Both the position numbers and the translations under genes were made by a program. The notes beneath the pieces were generated by a model, which did no database searches, was not told the DNA's origin, and worked only from the letters and a program-made list of their open reading frames with translations. From Paralvinella palmiformis (lineage: Eukaryota; Annelida; Polychaeta; Terebellida; Alvinellidae), in assembly GCA_025642065.1 (NCBI GenBank), contig JAODUP010000719.1, positions 62,001-126,000 on the forward strand: DNA of 64,000 nt, in the 5' to 3' direction. This document shows positions 1-13,400 of the stretch, in pieces. Each line of letters opens with the position of its first letter. Within the stretch, counting starts at the first letter, position 1.

Positions 1-26
1 TATGTCAATCCTGGCATTGTGTTGTC

Positions 27-604
27 TTAAGCCAAGATTCCATATACCATTAGAGTCCATGCGTTATGCGCCAAAAAATGGAAAACATGTAAACGTACAA
101 GCGTGATTCCATGTGATTTCAGAATGAGACAAAATGGACCACTCTATGTAGCAATTGGTACAAATACCAATCATTAAATCCATATTTTTATGACCCGGGT
201 CATAACATTCTGGATTCAATTGTCCGATTCGAGTGTCCAGGCAAGCTTTCCCAAGAAAAATAGGGTGTTTACAATGTCACATACCAAGTAGATCTATATG
301 GAATATCAGTTTTAAGCCGAGATTCCATATGGCGATATGCGAATCCGACAAAAAATGGAAAACATGTAAACATACGTCATATGTCTACAGATATATGTGT
401 AACTGCATATGCAACAAAGATATGCGAATCCGACAAAAAATGGAAAACATGTAAACATACGATCATGATTCTATAGATATATGTGTAACTGCATATGCAA
501 CAAAAAGGATAGTTGAATCCAGAATTTTATGATCCAGTCATAAAATTCTGGATTCAACCATCTGATTGGAGTGTCCAGACAGGTTTTCCCAAAAAAATCC
601 TGTA
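27..604. repeat. Two diverged copies of a palindrome-bearing repeat
   Basis: Two related segments follow one another, about 27-280 and 312-604. Both carry a 'gattccatat' stretch, then 'aaaaaatggaaaacatgtaa', then a palindromic block, then a stretch ending 'gagtgtccag'. Within the second copy the 'cgaatccgacaaaaaatgg' block is itself repeated (338-400 and 425-500). The palindrome is a perfect 16-mer at 189-204 in copy 1 and a 21-bp-arm hairpin at 512-558 in copy 2. A diverged, tandemly inserted non-autonomous element is the simplest reading. No coding content is seen. Confidence 0.55.
512..558. repeat. Perfect 21-bp inverted repeat, 5-nt loop
   Basis: The arms 512-532 (starting GTTGAATCCAG) and 538-558 (ending CTGGATTCAAC) are exact reverse complements separated by TCCAG. 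The equivalent place in the neighbouring copy (about 175-218) retains only an imperfect form. Confidence 0.85.
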
Positions 605-754
605 TATGCATGCCTCATGTGGAATCTCGGCTTACTTACTAACTTAGGCATAGCCGGCACTCGCAGCCAGCTTTGCATCACAGACTATAAATATAGGAAT
701 GAAGCAGAAAAAAACGATTATTTTAATTGGTTTGCTCATCAGGCATGCACACAC

Positions 755-810
755 ACAGGTAGGTGGGCACGGCGGGCGGGAGCGTTGGAGAACGTGGCGC
801 CGCCAAACAA
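755..810 (+). promoter_or_regulatory. CpG-dense GC-rich patch, possible TMEM138 promoter
   Basis: A short block with several CpGs and GC-box-like GGGCGGG stands out from strongly AT-rich surroundings, about 4.1 kb upstream of the first TMEM138 coding exon on the same strand. TMEM138 needs a non-coding first exon somewhere upstream of the acceptor at 4881. The assignment is inference from composition and position only. Confidence 0.25.
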
Positions 811-937
811 ACACATAGGTGATAAGACATTCCACAGTGTCCGAGTTGGTTGGTGACCACTAGACCTAGACCCCCCCCATTTGGTCACCATTTCTAGCCA
901 AGACTCTACTAGTAGTGGTAGGTATGTAGATATATTC

Positions 938-1013
938 TAATTAATATTGTCAGTGAGTAGTACTAGTACTACTAGTCTAGTAGTACTAGACTACTCATTG
1001 ACAATATTAATTA
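938..1013. repeat. Imperfect 76-bp inverted repeat
   Basis: The left arm begins TAATTAATATTGTCAGTGAG at 938 and the right arm ends CTCATTGACAATATTAATTA at 1013. The arms match over about 24 bp with one mismatch. The centre is filled with short tactag/ctagta repeats that also pair. It may be a tiny MITE remnant or simply a hairpin. Confidence 0.75.
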
Positions 1014-2322
1014 TAGCAATAAAAACAATAACTAGACTAATAGTAACCCTTCCCGTTACATCACCTAACAAGTGAACTACATATTAATGATATATATTAC
1101 ATGTGTTACTAAGACAGGACATACATAAAACTGGTAGACTTAGCTGCTACCAACAAATGTTCGAAAGTTTCAATTACTGGCGCCGAACGATAATGCGAGG
1201 AATTAACCAATAAATGTTTCCGGTGAAAAGACTACGGAATACCTGATATGTATTTGTATTTTTCCATTAACATTTGTAAACTCAGTCCGTGATTTAAAAT
1301 TATTGAGGTATCATGCAAGATACAGTTATACAGATTAAATACTGTTATTGACACCATATATAGGAAATTAATCTCACATTAACACTTTCCAGAATTTAGG
1401 TGTATTGTTTCCTTATATAATTGTTGATACAAGGTCAAGATCAATATTAATCTTAATTGTTCAGTACATTTTTCTATTTTTATTTAATCTTTTGTTCTTA
1501 TGATTATTGAATTGCATATATGTAACAAATCTTGTTTATATATCTAGCCAGCCATTCACACAGTTATCGTTACATTAATCATCTGTTAATTTCGCAATGT
1601 TCATCTGTGATTATTACAATCAACAGTGTTCTATACATTCTATCCTTGGAGCCGTGTAAACAAACGTGAATAGGCTTGTAAAGTGCCTATTTATTCTAGT
1701 TTCCAATACACAGGGACTTTAGTAATATTATTTTGTATATAGTTATGTTCATCATTTTAAGGTAATGCAGTATTATGAAAACATAAGTGAATTACGCAAC
1801 TGTAAGTTAATGTAAAACAAACTTTAGTGCTTACACATGATTAACTTAATCTTAAGTTAAGCATAATTATTATTAACTACGATTAACACAAGTCTAATAT
1901 TTGCAATAATTGTTGGAAATAGCAGTACACTATCACTGTGATGCTGTAAGGAACAGTTCACCGTAATTGTTCTTGGTTTTTGTTTGCGCCTATGAATATG
2001 CACTAGCTATCCTGCTATGCCTATGGCTGTGAGTTGTGGACTGTTTCCCTTGTTATAAAAGGATTATGGAGCTATGAGTTGAGCTGAGTTTATTCAGAAT
2101 TCATGTACATAAAAATACAATACATAGAATTCAATAATGTAAAATTAGGTACATAAGAAATTCCGAGGATAACACAAAAAGTCAAAAGACTTATTTCCAT
2201 TGTGGCCCTAACCCTAACCACCTTCGGATGCATTCACCCTAGATAACAAAGACTATTCGTCCTTTATTGTTATTATTCCCTAATAAAATCTACTATTCAC
2301 CCTTATTATGTTATATAATACA

Positions 2323-2380
<58 letters not shown>

Positions 2381-4881
2381 TACACACACACAGCAACTAG
2401 TTAACTTGCTTCACCAAGAACCATGCATGCACATGGATTTAAACTGCTACTGTATACCAGTATATATTTTGCTGTTCTTGTCTATGGTTGTTTTTGATTT
2501 TTTAATAAATTCTATTTAGCTATTTTATATTATATGAAGAGTAATTAAGTTAATTGAAGGTGATGGTTCCATAGGGTCATGGTTCCCTAGGGTGAATATA
2601 AAACAGGTTGAAACTAATTGATGGGTGAATAAAATCAAGGGTGAATAAGAGTCCAGTTCCCTTATAAAAGACTGTACTTGCCTTCAGCTGCATTAATTAT
2701 TTATAATTCACTTATAATATCAAGTAATTATTTACCAATGGTTCTTATTCATTTTTTATTTCAAGGTTTTATTCATGACATCAAACGATCAGTACTAATG
2801 ATTAACATTGTGTCATATTTATCTCAGCAGTCAAATTACTTTTTTCAAGTGTGACCTCAGTTCTTGCACAAGAGTGTTGTAAGTGCACTACATTATATAA
2901 CTCTGGCCAGTCCACACTGCACATTTTTAAGGGTGATGATAGTATTAAGCAGATCACCCTTTTCTTTGTCATTATGTATGACAAGACTTTTGTCAATCAT
3001 GTTGATATGATATAAATCTTGACAAAAATTGTGGTTCACATATTTAAATAGATATATGTATATTTGAACAATTAAGTGTTGGTGAATTAACTGAATTAAT
3101 GGTGTGCATGAAATTATAATTGTACAGTGATCATTAATTTAGATAGGTAATATATGCTACATATAATTCTGGCATGAAAAGTTATGTCGCATTTCAGACA
3201 TTGAAGATCAGTATTAGATCAGCACTGCATGGGTTTGGGGAGCAGTGTTTTTCTTCCATCAGGAATATCCTGGTTTGTTCTTAGGAATGAGCTCCCTTCC
3301 ATATTAGACGTTGCACCAAGTGCCTTACTCAGGTGCTAGGGTTACCCAAGACTCATGATCATTGTTGATTTCAAAGCCCTTTAATGAGGATATAATGATC
3401 AACAAGCAAATATCTTCACATTATAGAATGAATATAGTTTATACAATCTGGAAACAAGAACTTTCTCAGAGCATGACAAATGGATTTAAACTATATATAT
3501 TTTACTACTTACTTAAAAAATAAATAGTAAAAAAAAACAGTCTTCCCAAAGTTTGCATGAGCTGGAAATACCACACTGAATTAAGTTTAATTATTAATGT
3601 GCAACTTTTTGACAAAAGGTACTTACCAGTAAGCCTATTTTCCCAGGAATTGTGAGGAATAATAAACATTACATAAAAAGTAACATTATCAAGCAAATGA
3701 ACTTAAATTAACTGAGAGTAATTATTTTCTTCAGTAAATTTAAATGGTTATTGAAAATAACAGATTAGTGGATACACTTCAGGGTGAGTAGTCCAGTTTC
3801 AGCACTGTGCTATTATCTTTCTTAGGCTTGCACATGAAAGTATTATTTTTTTGAAAAGTATTTTCAGAGTAGAACTTAATTACTTCAATATCAGAAGTGC
3901 TGTGCCCTTAATAATAATAACAATAGGCTGTAACTGCACCATTTTTATAGTAAACTGTAATTTAACATGTTTAGACTACTGCATGGGGCTTAATACACAT
4001 ACCCTGTGTTATGAATGGTTGAAATTATTATCCTCTACCAGTCTGATAAAGGTGGTTTGCATGCAGATATGAGGGAACTATAAACTTCATAACACTTAAT
4101 TATTTTGCTGACCTCATTGTAAGCAGCCTTTAATATCAACATCAGGATTAATAGAATGGAGCCCAGCTGGCTTTGGTTTTATTGATTGCAACGATTTGTT
4201 CAGATTGTTATAAACCAAGCTACATGCAGTTAAACATAATTCAAATTAACAATGAATGTGATAATCAAATCAGCTCAGCAGTTGAACAGATAGAAATATT
4301 AAATCTTACAAAATGGGTTCATATGTTTGGCATTGCTTTATGAAGAAAAAAACTATGTAAGAGAGCATATGACATTCTTTTTATATGAGTTATCTGGGTG
4401 TTGCATACATATATATGTTTTTATTTTATGAGTGTGCTGTGCATGACAGAACTTCCTTAAGATATTTGTGTTAGTTTGACCAAGTTGCTGGACTTTATAC
4501 AAAAGCATCTTTTACAAAATAGTAATAGTATTGGGAGTTTTTCATCCAACTGGGTAACTGGCAAGGTTTTCTTTGCCGAATATACTATATAATGTAAATT
4601 CTAAATTTATTTAGAATTAGTCCCTGTGGTCAAGCAGTAAATTACAGACCGTATATGTATCTCCCTCATTTGAGGTAGCTAAGCCATGTAATATAACATA
4701 ACTGACATTTTGGCCATTATTATTATATGACAAAGGAATTAACATATTTGAAAACCCACTATAAAGATTATAAATGATAGTTAGTAGTTTTATAGCAGTA
4801 TATCATATTAAATTCATTACATCTATTATATAAGTAGTCTGTTGTAATATTTAATCTGTATTAATTATTCCTTAATTTCAG
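1014..4881. other. AT-rich non-coding DNA upstream of TMEM138
   Basis: No convincing protein-coding exon was seen on either strand. It holds an (AT)n(CA)n microsatellite at 2328-2392 and long AT-rich stretches. It ends at a good acceptor (cttaatttcag, to 4881), so at least its distal part is probably an intron in the 5' UTR of TMEM138. Confidence 0.5.
2328..2392. repeat. (AT)n(CA)n compound microsatellite
   Basis: About 45 bp of alternating AT is followed by about 20 bp of CA repeats. Confidence 0.95.
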
Positions 4882-4973
4882 ATGAGGAGAATGACACTCC
4901 AAAAAGCCTCTGTCACCTACATAGGTTTATAATTAATATAAACGAAGGCTGCTGAGCAGGAAAACTGATCAAA
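4882..4973 (+). other. TMEM138: 5' UTR part of the first TMEM138 coding exon
   Basis: This stretch lies between the acceptor cttaatttcag ending at 4881 and the ATG at 4974. It contains in-frame stops, which supports starting translation at 4974. The upstream non-coding exon was not identified. Confidence 0.55.
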
Positions 4974-5656
4974 ATGCCTACTGCAATGCATCTTGGGCGA
5001 TACAAGCTCATTCTATGGGTTCAGTACTTGCTCCTTGTTATCGACCTCTTCATGAACTCATTTACAGAGCTGCTCAGATTTGAAAATGTTATTTTACTTG
5101 TGCTTTATGTGTAAGTGAATTATATTTGTTGGGTAAAAACAGAATCCTAACTGCATATGTTACTTAGATTTACCATATAGTAGTACATGTACTAGACTTG
5201 CTGCTGTAGGAAGTAAAATATTTACTAATACAAATAAATATGTTATTTCCACAATATATTCATATGGGTTTTTGTATCAGTATTTATATGCATGCAAATG
5301 AAGACTGTTAAAATATTGTGCTTATTAAGCACAACAATAATTAACATTATTTCAGCATAAAGGTTAAATCTCTATGAAATAAAAGAATATAAAAGTATGT
5401 CTAAATTAATGGCACTATAGTAGTAATGATGTCTATTTGTTATAGTTAATTAATCAAAGATTCTTACAAAATAACATGATACCATAAATATATTCACAAA
5501 ATTACAATTTGTAGATTTTATTTCTGTTTGACTTATTTTATCTAACATGTTCCATAGTTTCACGTTATATAAAGTATGTTGTTGTGAATGGCAGAAAAAA
5601 GTTATTATCATTTAGACTGAAATGACTATGAACTAAATATCAAAATTTCATGTGTG

Positions 5657-5698
<42 letters not shown>

Positions 5699-6950
5699 TT
5701 GTTCTTCATACAGTATCCAGGACATCTGTATCCTGTTTGCGGTGATAGTGGTGTTCCTTCTGTTCTTCAACACATACATTTTCCAGGCCGGTTTAGTTGG
5801 AATCCTCATCAACAAGTTCAAATCAACAATTATTGTTGTTTTTGTTTACTTCTGCTTGTGCATAGGGCTTCATGTCTGGGGAATGGTATGTATGTTTAAC
5901 TAAAAGTAAACAGAACACATTTTATAATATCTGAGTTATATGCTGCATAATTCATTGTATGCTAAAAAGTGAATTGATAGCATGGGCTAGGCATGGGTAT
6001 AATGAATTATACATTTTAGCTCAGGAAATTCTGTGTGAACTGAATTAATTGATATTTTGTGAAATTTTTAAATTCATGTTTCCGTCATTTAGTAATTACA
6101 GTTGTTAAGTGAAACATGCCTGATCTCTTTTGATTAAACTTGTTTAATGATTTTTGTAATTGTAAATAATTTGTTATTGGTTCTTATTGTCACTGATTTG
6201 TTTTGTCTCCTAATCTTACGATACATTATATATAAATGTGCTAAGATATTCGGTCAATTGACCAATTTATTGTTGAACTGTGTGCAGTACAGTAATTAAA
6301 TGGTCTTATATTATGTGCTTCAGATAGTATCTATCAAATTGTATAAACCATGTAAATTACCAATATATAAATATATTTAACTGTAATATAAATAATAATT
6401 AACTGACTATGTGTAATTTCATTGTATGAATTTTAAATTATGGTTTGTTGCTGAATCTGGCTATATAAAATATGTAAAGATACACCCACTTATAGTTATA
6501 TCATGTTATGAGTGTAGAGTAGGTGTGAGGCTTCTATGAGTGTAATCTCTATCTAAATTAATAATTTAAAACTGTTATTGCTATTAGTGTAATTGTGATA
6601 GAAGGAGCTACATGAGTCTACATTTGCCGTAGAGAGGCACCAACTAAATATACAATATAATTAAGCTAACATTGCCATATTATTTAAAATATCCCAAACT
6701 TTATTACCTTTCAGACCATGAGATGGGATGATCCCAATAAGGATATATGGAATAATGGTTACATTGCCTTATTTGTTCTCCAGAGAACAGGTATGTCCAA
6801 AAACTGATATACTGTGACAGTTTTGTGATTTATACCATACGTCTAGACAGTTTGTTTAAAGATGTGTGCCATTTTATTCAAATATATTTACAAATGAGAC
6901 ATTGATTCTTAGAAAATGTATTTTATTAATAAAAAGTGTAAACAAACAAT

Positions 6951-6987
<37 letters not shown>

Positions 6988-7149
6988 TGTATATTACTAT
7001 TAGTTCTATTATTATTAATTAGGTTTCTTCATTTTTCAGCGGCTGTATTATATTATTACACATACAAAAGGTCTGCTCTTAGACTGGGTGATCCACGACT
7101 GTATCAGGACTCGGAATGGATCCGAAAGGAATTTGAGAAGAGGAGATAG
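4974..7149 (+). CDS. TMEM138: Transmembrane protein 138, ciliary membrane protein (4 coding exons)
   Basis: Coding exons are 4974-5110, 5714-5885, 6715-6790 and 7040-7149. All junctions are GT-AG, the phases agree, and the product is 164 aa, against 162 for human TMEM138 as I recall. Four hydrophobic segments lie near residues 10-27, 47-70, 84-103 and 120-137. Family signatures are [11 protein letters not shown] after TM1, [10 protein letters not shown] after TM2, and a C-terminal block [18 protein letters not shown] that closely matches the vertebrate protein. TMEM138 acts at the base of the primary cilium, and in humans its loss causes a Joubert-type ciliopathy. The ATG at 4974 is chosen because it gives the family N-terminal length and follows AAA. 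The exon begins at acceptor 4881, so the 5' UTR is spliced. It converges on the CEP97-like gene. The identification is strong; the 5' UTR and promoter are not mapped. Confidence 0.93.
5655..5699. repeat. (CA)n(TA)n microsatellite beside a TMEM138 acceptor
   Basis: CA then TA dinucleotides end about 15 bp before the acceptor AG at 5712-5713. They replace much of the usual polypyrimidine tract of TMEM138 coding exon 2. Confidence 0.95.
6954..6985. repeat. (AT)n microsatellite in TMEM138 intron 3
   Basis: About 16 AT units lie in the short 249-bp intron before the last coding exon. Confidence 0.95.
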
Positions 7150-9359
7150 CCTCAGATCTATTAACTAATTTATGGACTTCAGCTAATATGACACCTCTAG
7201 GAAGTGAATCTTACTGCTCCAAAACATTGTGGCAGTTGTTAATTGTGTCAGTTGAACATATCTAACGGCAAATAATTTTGTGTACGGTATGTATACAGTC
7301 ACATGAATGCCACACAGTGATTGAATTACTTCAGTGTATTAATCAGCTTTACAGTTCACATAACAATATATCCAAGTCATCTTAATCAAATATTATTGTT
7401 GTCTTTTATAGTACAGGTTCTTAATTAGCAAGATATAAGAATATCTGTTCTGATTATTTCTTAGTATGATGTACACTTGTAGTTACTTTGTATAATATTG
7501 CCTTATGTTTTAGGTGGTAAAACATGAATATAACATTTTCTAGACAGTTATAGCTACATCTTTCTACAGGTTGTCTGTATGTTATGTATTTATCATTTTG
7601 ATAGACAGCTAAAACATGTTCTGAAGACTTTGAATGTCTCCTTTATATTGTGATGTAAACTTAAAATGGCTAAATCACCAATATATGGTTTCTATAGCTG
7701 TTGGTAAACTTAAATTGCATGCATGATTATTTTAATGACACTGCATTGATAGTACATACCTTTAATTACTGGACATGTGTACACATTCTCATATTTCTGA
7801 TTTGTCAGTTACTTATCTTTGCCTTAATTGTTAATAATCTCCTTTAATTCCACTCTAAGATGTGAGTAAAACAATATGCTGTTATGGCAGAAGAATTGAC
7901 ATGAAAATTTGACATTATAATGTGTTTTACATGCTTGGCAGATTCCTTAGAGGTTAATTGTACTTATATTAGCTATATTTAATTCATTATTTTGTTAAAT
8001 TATAGTTTTTAGACTTCACATTGTCCCACTCTATCCTCTCGCATGTGATACGAGGCAGCAGAAGAGAGTTAACATTAGATGACCTTCTTGTACTGATGTG
8101 TCGTTAAACAATATTTAAATTTCGCTAAATTGTATTTGATAATAATTTTCAGTTACCCCCAATATGTTATACATTTTTGTATTTATTGTTTATATAAGTT
8201 CACATTTTACATGCAAAAATTGATGAGAACAACAGTTGAATTGACATTCCATGCATGCGTAGATTGCTCCAGAATATTATTGTTCTACTGAAATTCTGTT
8301 ACATTATTTATAAAACCAAAAATACAATCTCTTTAAGTTCGAGCCAGAAAAAAGTATTAAGTTTGCCTTATCCAGCAAACATTAAACACAATAGATGGAA
8401 TTAATTTTTTATAATGGAGTCAACATTTTCAATATCACAATACAATCAGATAATTATATATGACACATATACATGATCAATGATATTTCAGTGCTATACA
8501 CATAAATGAAGTATTTTATTTAGCAAGGTATGAACCCTGATTCCCTGGAGACTCGAGGTATCACTTGGTATCACATCCCAAAAGTGACCCGCATTAATGC
8601 TAAACAAACAACTGATCCCACTTTAGTAATTACATAATTATTGATACTGCCAATTAATCAGGTGTTTTAGACCTATTAATGAAGTTATCTGTTTCAAAAT
8701 ACTTTAAAATAAATGTCATATTTAATTCCATATAGTGTACAGCATTTCAGCATTGTTGTATTGTGGCAATTATGATATTATAAGTTATAGAGTGTTGTTT
8801 TCATGTTCTTGTATTTAATTGTCCAGATGTATTTAGCTCATTATTTGTGACTGCGTAACAATTAATGCAATATGTTACCGGATATTTAAGAAATCCCTTT
8901 TCAGACTGAGCCAATGATGCTGTTTGAGTTTACGGTGCAAACTCTAAAAGACCTATAACGTGAAATGTTTCGACCTGTTTGTGTTGGTAGCATAAAGTGC
9001 AAAAGGACCATTGTGAGACTTTTTGACTGCAAACTGGGTGGATAATATACATGTACTCTGCTCCAGTCCATCGCCTTCGTTAGACATAGTAAATCTGACA
9101 ATATTTAGATCGTTCATCTAATGGTGCATGCGGCTGGTTGATTACTAGTGTATTCGTGTTTGAATTTTTGGTTGTCTTAAGTTGTTATGATTTATAGAGA
9201 AGATAACCACCACGAGACAGAAGACACGTACGTAGCCTCTGTCAGATAACGCTCTGTTTTAAACTATTTATTTAGCAATGAATGGTGAATGTAATTCAGC
9301 ATTTTGTACTGAAAACGGGCTATATTTTTATAACTACAGTTATATTCTTGTTTAATAAA
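7150..9359 (+). other. TMEM138: Probable TMEM138 3' UTR
   Basis: AT-rich sequence follows the TAG at 7147-7149. AATAAA signals occur at 8708-8713 and 9354-9359. The second is followed by a GT-rich stretch near 9383-9400, as expected of a cleavage downstream element. No other coding signal was seen here. Which signal is used cannot be decided from sequence. Confidence 0.45.
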
Positions 9360-9988
9360 AACTGAACTCCAGCATCTTATTCTATTTTGTATGTGATGAT
9401 GAAAGTTACAAATTAAGTTGCAAGTTCTAGCTGTAATTCATTATTTAATTGTAGGTTTTTATTTTAATGGCTGTAAAATGTTAGAACATATGGGATTTAC
9501 CCCTACTACAATGATATTTGGCTAATTAATCATTTTAACAGCGCAGCTAGAACACTTTGAGTACAATCAGCAGCAAAAATTATAAATACCAACAACGGAT
9601 GCAATTAAATTAAATAATAGTATATAATTCCTCCATGATTTGTCAAATATTACATGCTTAGAATGTGTACATTCTATGCATTGAATCTGACCCATACCTG
9701 TATTTGTAGGACATTTCCTTGTGGAGTTGCTCCTTGACCATATATATGTCACTCACTTAGACAACAGCAATATACTTGTCTTAATGAGTATATAGATAAT
9801 ACTGAATGCTCATGATGTATAAGATTTGTTTATTGATTAAGTCCTGTTGTTATCAAATAAGAAACATATAACTTATTAGTAGGTATACATAAATGACTAC
9901 TCCAAGCCCTTATAATTTTTCAACTGGACTGCGGCAACGCATTATTATTTAATAAGCCCCCCCCTCTCTCTCTCTCTGACAGACCACT

Positions 9989-10282
9989 TTGAGTGAGGGC
10001 AAACTTATGCTGCGTTGTCTGGTAACATGCACTCGAATAAGAGAACACACATCAGTTTTGTTCCAGCGCTCCACTGACTTCATGTACATTATAGATCACT
10101 ATAAGATAAAGTTTCACACATTCAAAGTACTGAATGGAACAGTACCACTGTATCTAAGTGATCTGATCCAAAGATATATACCAGTCACACTCGTGTTATC
10201 CGAGTCCTGTTCACTTTTCAAGGTGCCAGAAAGCTACATATTAAAGTACAGAGATCAATCTTTTTCAGCATTATACCGGTAA
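9989..10282 (+). pseudogene. C-terminal relic of a non-LTR retrotransposon reverse transcriptase
   Basis: This open stretch of about 97 codons resembles the segment after the polymerase core in CR1/L2/Jockey-type LINE proteins. It has a degenerate 'R..IDFKIL'-like start, then FKVLNGTVPLYLSDLIQRYIP, then a 'VPES..LKYRDQSFSALY' stretch corresponding to the usual VPR..LK.YGDRAFS block. The catalytic part is absent and no full element surrounds it, so it is a dead 5'-truncated copy. The clade is not determinable from so little. Confidence 0.6.
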
Positions 10283-10526
10283 GTTGCCAACTGGTAGGGT
10301 AATAGGTTGATTGGTCATATTTAACTAATTTGATTAGATATAGGTTTTATGAACAGATGTAGTAAGATAAAAGTGGAGCTTCTTAAGATTCTAGGTGGAA
10401 TAACACAAATACATCAGAGACCCTGTCAGGTTTCCCTAAGATTATATTTATGGATCTTAACCAGGCATTTCTTGTGTGACTTTGCTAGTGACATCACTCT
10501 TCCACTGTATATTTTTGTGTACCCCC

Positions 10527-10554
<28 letters not shown>
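10527..10554. repeat. (AT)n microsatellite
   Basis: Fourteen AT units follow a CCCCC run. Confidence 0.95.
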
Positions 10555-10557
<3 letters not shown>

Positions 10558-11743
10558 TGGATAACTAAAGGCCAAATAGTTTGAAATCAGTGAACATACA
10601 TGTATATAATTCAAACTATAAAAATCGTTTGTTATTGTAATTACAACTACTGGAGATTTCTAAAACGAACTGAAGGCTGTATTTTTTTGAAAATAAATCC
10701 ATAAAGATTGCATCCATCTCACTGATGCTTTACAAGTTTATTTAAATACTATCATTTTACATTTAACAAAATAAATCTATGGACACGAATAAACTGATCG
10801 CTTCGTTTGACCATGGACCCTTCAGGTTTCACCTGGTGCCACTTCTAGAGAAATGAGCTGATCGGGTCAAAGGCTTTTAGTGAGGCATAGAACATCGCAC
10901 CGACACCAGCAAGGATGGAATAAGATCTCACAACTTACTGGTTTTGCCGTGTGAGTGCGTTACCAACTGTATAGTAGCCAGAGAAAGCCAAATCATCATT
11001 ATGTTCTCGTAAGCTTAGTGCCAGTTCTTTTAAAACTATTTTAGCTTAGATGTAAGTTCTGTGTCTCCCTCTATTAAAGTATGGAGGTTTCGTATGGTTT
11101 GGATATTGATGGGGAGGGCCCGCTTTACTAACCCCTCTTTGTTTTGGGGGCAACCCCCCGCAATTTTGGGGGGCCCCTTCTCCCGTCATACAGTCTACAA
11201 GTGTATTAAATATTGATCATGTGGATCAGGCACCATTTGTTTTCTGGGAATGTCCATGACACTTAGATCAATGCGCCATGTTTGTGGGATGTCCTTGTGG
11301 GACAATAACTTTTAGGTAATTTTAAATGGTTAAGAAAATGTTCTTTGACAATTTCATAGAAAGCATTTGTCAATTTTAGCAAATCAAGTGTCACTGAAGT
11401 TTGACAAAAATATTGAAAATGCACGCCTAATGCATAAATTATAATCTTTAATATATAGTTAAATACAAGGCTGCCTATGAGTGATGATATCTTCCTCATT
11501 CTGTAGACTGAAACATATGTTCGAAGGCTCATAGTTTAAAGTCTCCAAATTTTTCATATAGTCAACCCTTTGGCCAGGACATATAAAACTATAGCGTCTG
11601 ACTAAACGAGTAATTGTTGTGATTATCCTCAATGTGGAAGTAACTGGGACACTTGGGAGGAAGCTCAAATGAGACAATGGGAGGGAGGTAGGGGGGGTTT
11701 AGGATATATAATCAAAGACTACTGTCCAGAAAATGAGATAATC

Positions 11744-12000
11744 TGCAGCTGTGTCCTATCACCTACACAATAACAATATATCATCTACACTACAGCTGTG
11801 TCCTATCAGCTACACAACAGTATATTATCACCTGCACTATAGCTGTGTCCTATCTCCTACACAACAATAATATATTAGCATCTGCACCACAGCTGCGTCC
11901 TATCTCCTACCCAAGAACAGCATATTATCATCTGTACTACAGCTGTGTCCTGTCACCTACAAAACAACAGTATATTATCATCTGCACTACAGCTGTGTGC
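11744..12000. repeat. Minisatellite, about 47-50 bp unit, five copies plus a partial
   Basis: Each unit starts CAGCTGTGTCCTATC, continues with a 'CTACACAACA' block and ends 'TATTATCATCTGCACTA'. Copies diverge by point changes and small indels. Each unit carries one CAGCTG E-box. Confidence 0.9.
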
Positions 12001-12567
12001 CTATCTAAATGAATAAACATGGATGACTGTGGATTGTTTGACTAAGATCCAGATGGCAATATGAAACAGTATAACCTATTTCTGACACTACTACGGGATC
12101 ATAATATTAATATTGTCAAAGGAAATGTTAAGTCTTTGGAAAAATTAAGATGACTTAATACAAATATTAACTGAACTTTTGCTTCATGTAAAAATACATA
12201 ATTATGATTTATAATCAAGAACCTGCTTTTGGTAGGACATCAATATTCATGATGAAAGCGTGCATCAAATAGATCACATTGTACACAATGTCACAATTTG
12301 GTAGTGAATGACCCTAAAACTAAATTTAAAATAAATAGCTATTTTGAACCACAGATTGAAACTTGTGTTACACTTGGTGAACATATTCAAATTTGTGAAC
12401 ATAGAAAGAAGTACGAGAATATTCATATCTAGGTAGTGCAACATCTTGCACTAGCCAAGAAAACTGGCTGAACTATCATGTGCTCACAGAACCATAATTT
12501 GGGAATATGAGATGGCTGGCATCACTCAGGTCCACTTATTTATTTTGTGACCATGTAAAGAATTTAA

Positions 12568-12712
12568 GTCTAGTTGGTATCATGTTGGACCACATATCAT
12601 TACTACATGAGTTTGAATCTCGGCGTGGGCATATCTGAAGAATGTTTCATCTTTGATTTTGCTTCATTACCTTTGAAGGTCACTCGGCCCATTTAGTCTA
12701 ACTTATGTGAAT
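12568..12712 (+). mobile_element. tRNA-derived SINE, family S1
   Basis: The head has an A-box-like 'tctagttggtatcatgttgg' and a B-box-like 'gagtttgaatctc'. It is followed by the family's shared body 'gtgggcatatctgaag', 'ttcattacctttgaaggtc' and 'tcggcccatttag'. The 3' tail is lost. Confidence 0.75.
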
Positions 12713-13074
12713 GAGGCACTTAACATGGGAACTGTGCCATCTTCAAACTGGTGCAAAAGATGCATCAGAAAAATTGAACAGGTGTTACCAAATGTCATAA
12801 TAACAGTTAACTACAAACTAAATACACTGCCTATATTGATGAACATCAAGTTTTAATTTATTGTTATAATACAGATAGAACTGGTTGAGAAAGCCAGAAA
12901 TAACCAAAATTATCAGCTCATATCTCGGTTGCCCATGTTCTTAAATACAACCACAAAGACATGACCCCCAAATTGGCTAATAAAATGTTCTTTTAATCTA
13001 GTTTTAATGTCTTCTAAAACAGTTAAGAATTCAATTGATGAGTGAGTGAGATGCCTGTTTAGCCATGGTCATAC

Positions 13075-13220
13075 ACGGGACATACAACCAGGACAACTCC
13101 CTAAAGAAATGAGATGACTACAAGAAACACCCCACAGATGCAGACAAGAAAGAGATTTGAACTCAAGACCTTCAGATATGTGGTGAAGCATATTATTATT
13201 TAAACTAACCACCCCACGCT
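13075..13220 (-). mobile_element. Possible tRNA-derived repeat
   Basis: Read on the - strand it has an A-box-like TGGTTAGTTTAA and a B-box-like GAGTTCAAATCTC about 45 bp later, the spacing of a tRNA promoter. It differs in its body from the S1 family. The boundaries are rough. Confidence 0.35.
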
Positions 13221-13394
13221 TTAGACTGATTGTAAATATAATTCCAGTTTTTGTCATCTGGGAAATTTGTTTTTATTTATGCTTGGGTAAATGCGTTAAA
13301 ATATTAGTTTTATTTTTGTTATTCCATTCTGATGACTCGACCATTCCGCAAAACAGTAGCCATATCAACCGTAACAGAGTAAACTTATCCACGT

Positions 13395-13400
13395 TTTATT
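13395..13400 (-). terminator. Candidate poly(A) signal of the CEP97-like gene
   Basis: TTTATT on + reads AATAAA on -, about 900 bp beyond the stop at 14304. Another lies at 13273-13278. The choice is not determinable here. Confidence 0.3.

Noticed and set aside
2206..2220. CCCTAACCCTAACC telomere-like motif
   Set aside because: Only two units, so not an interstitial telomere array.
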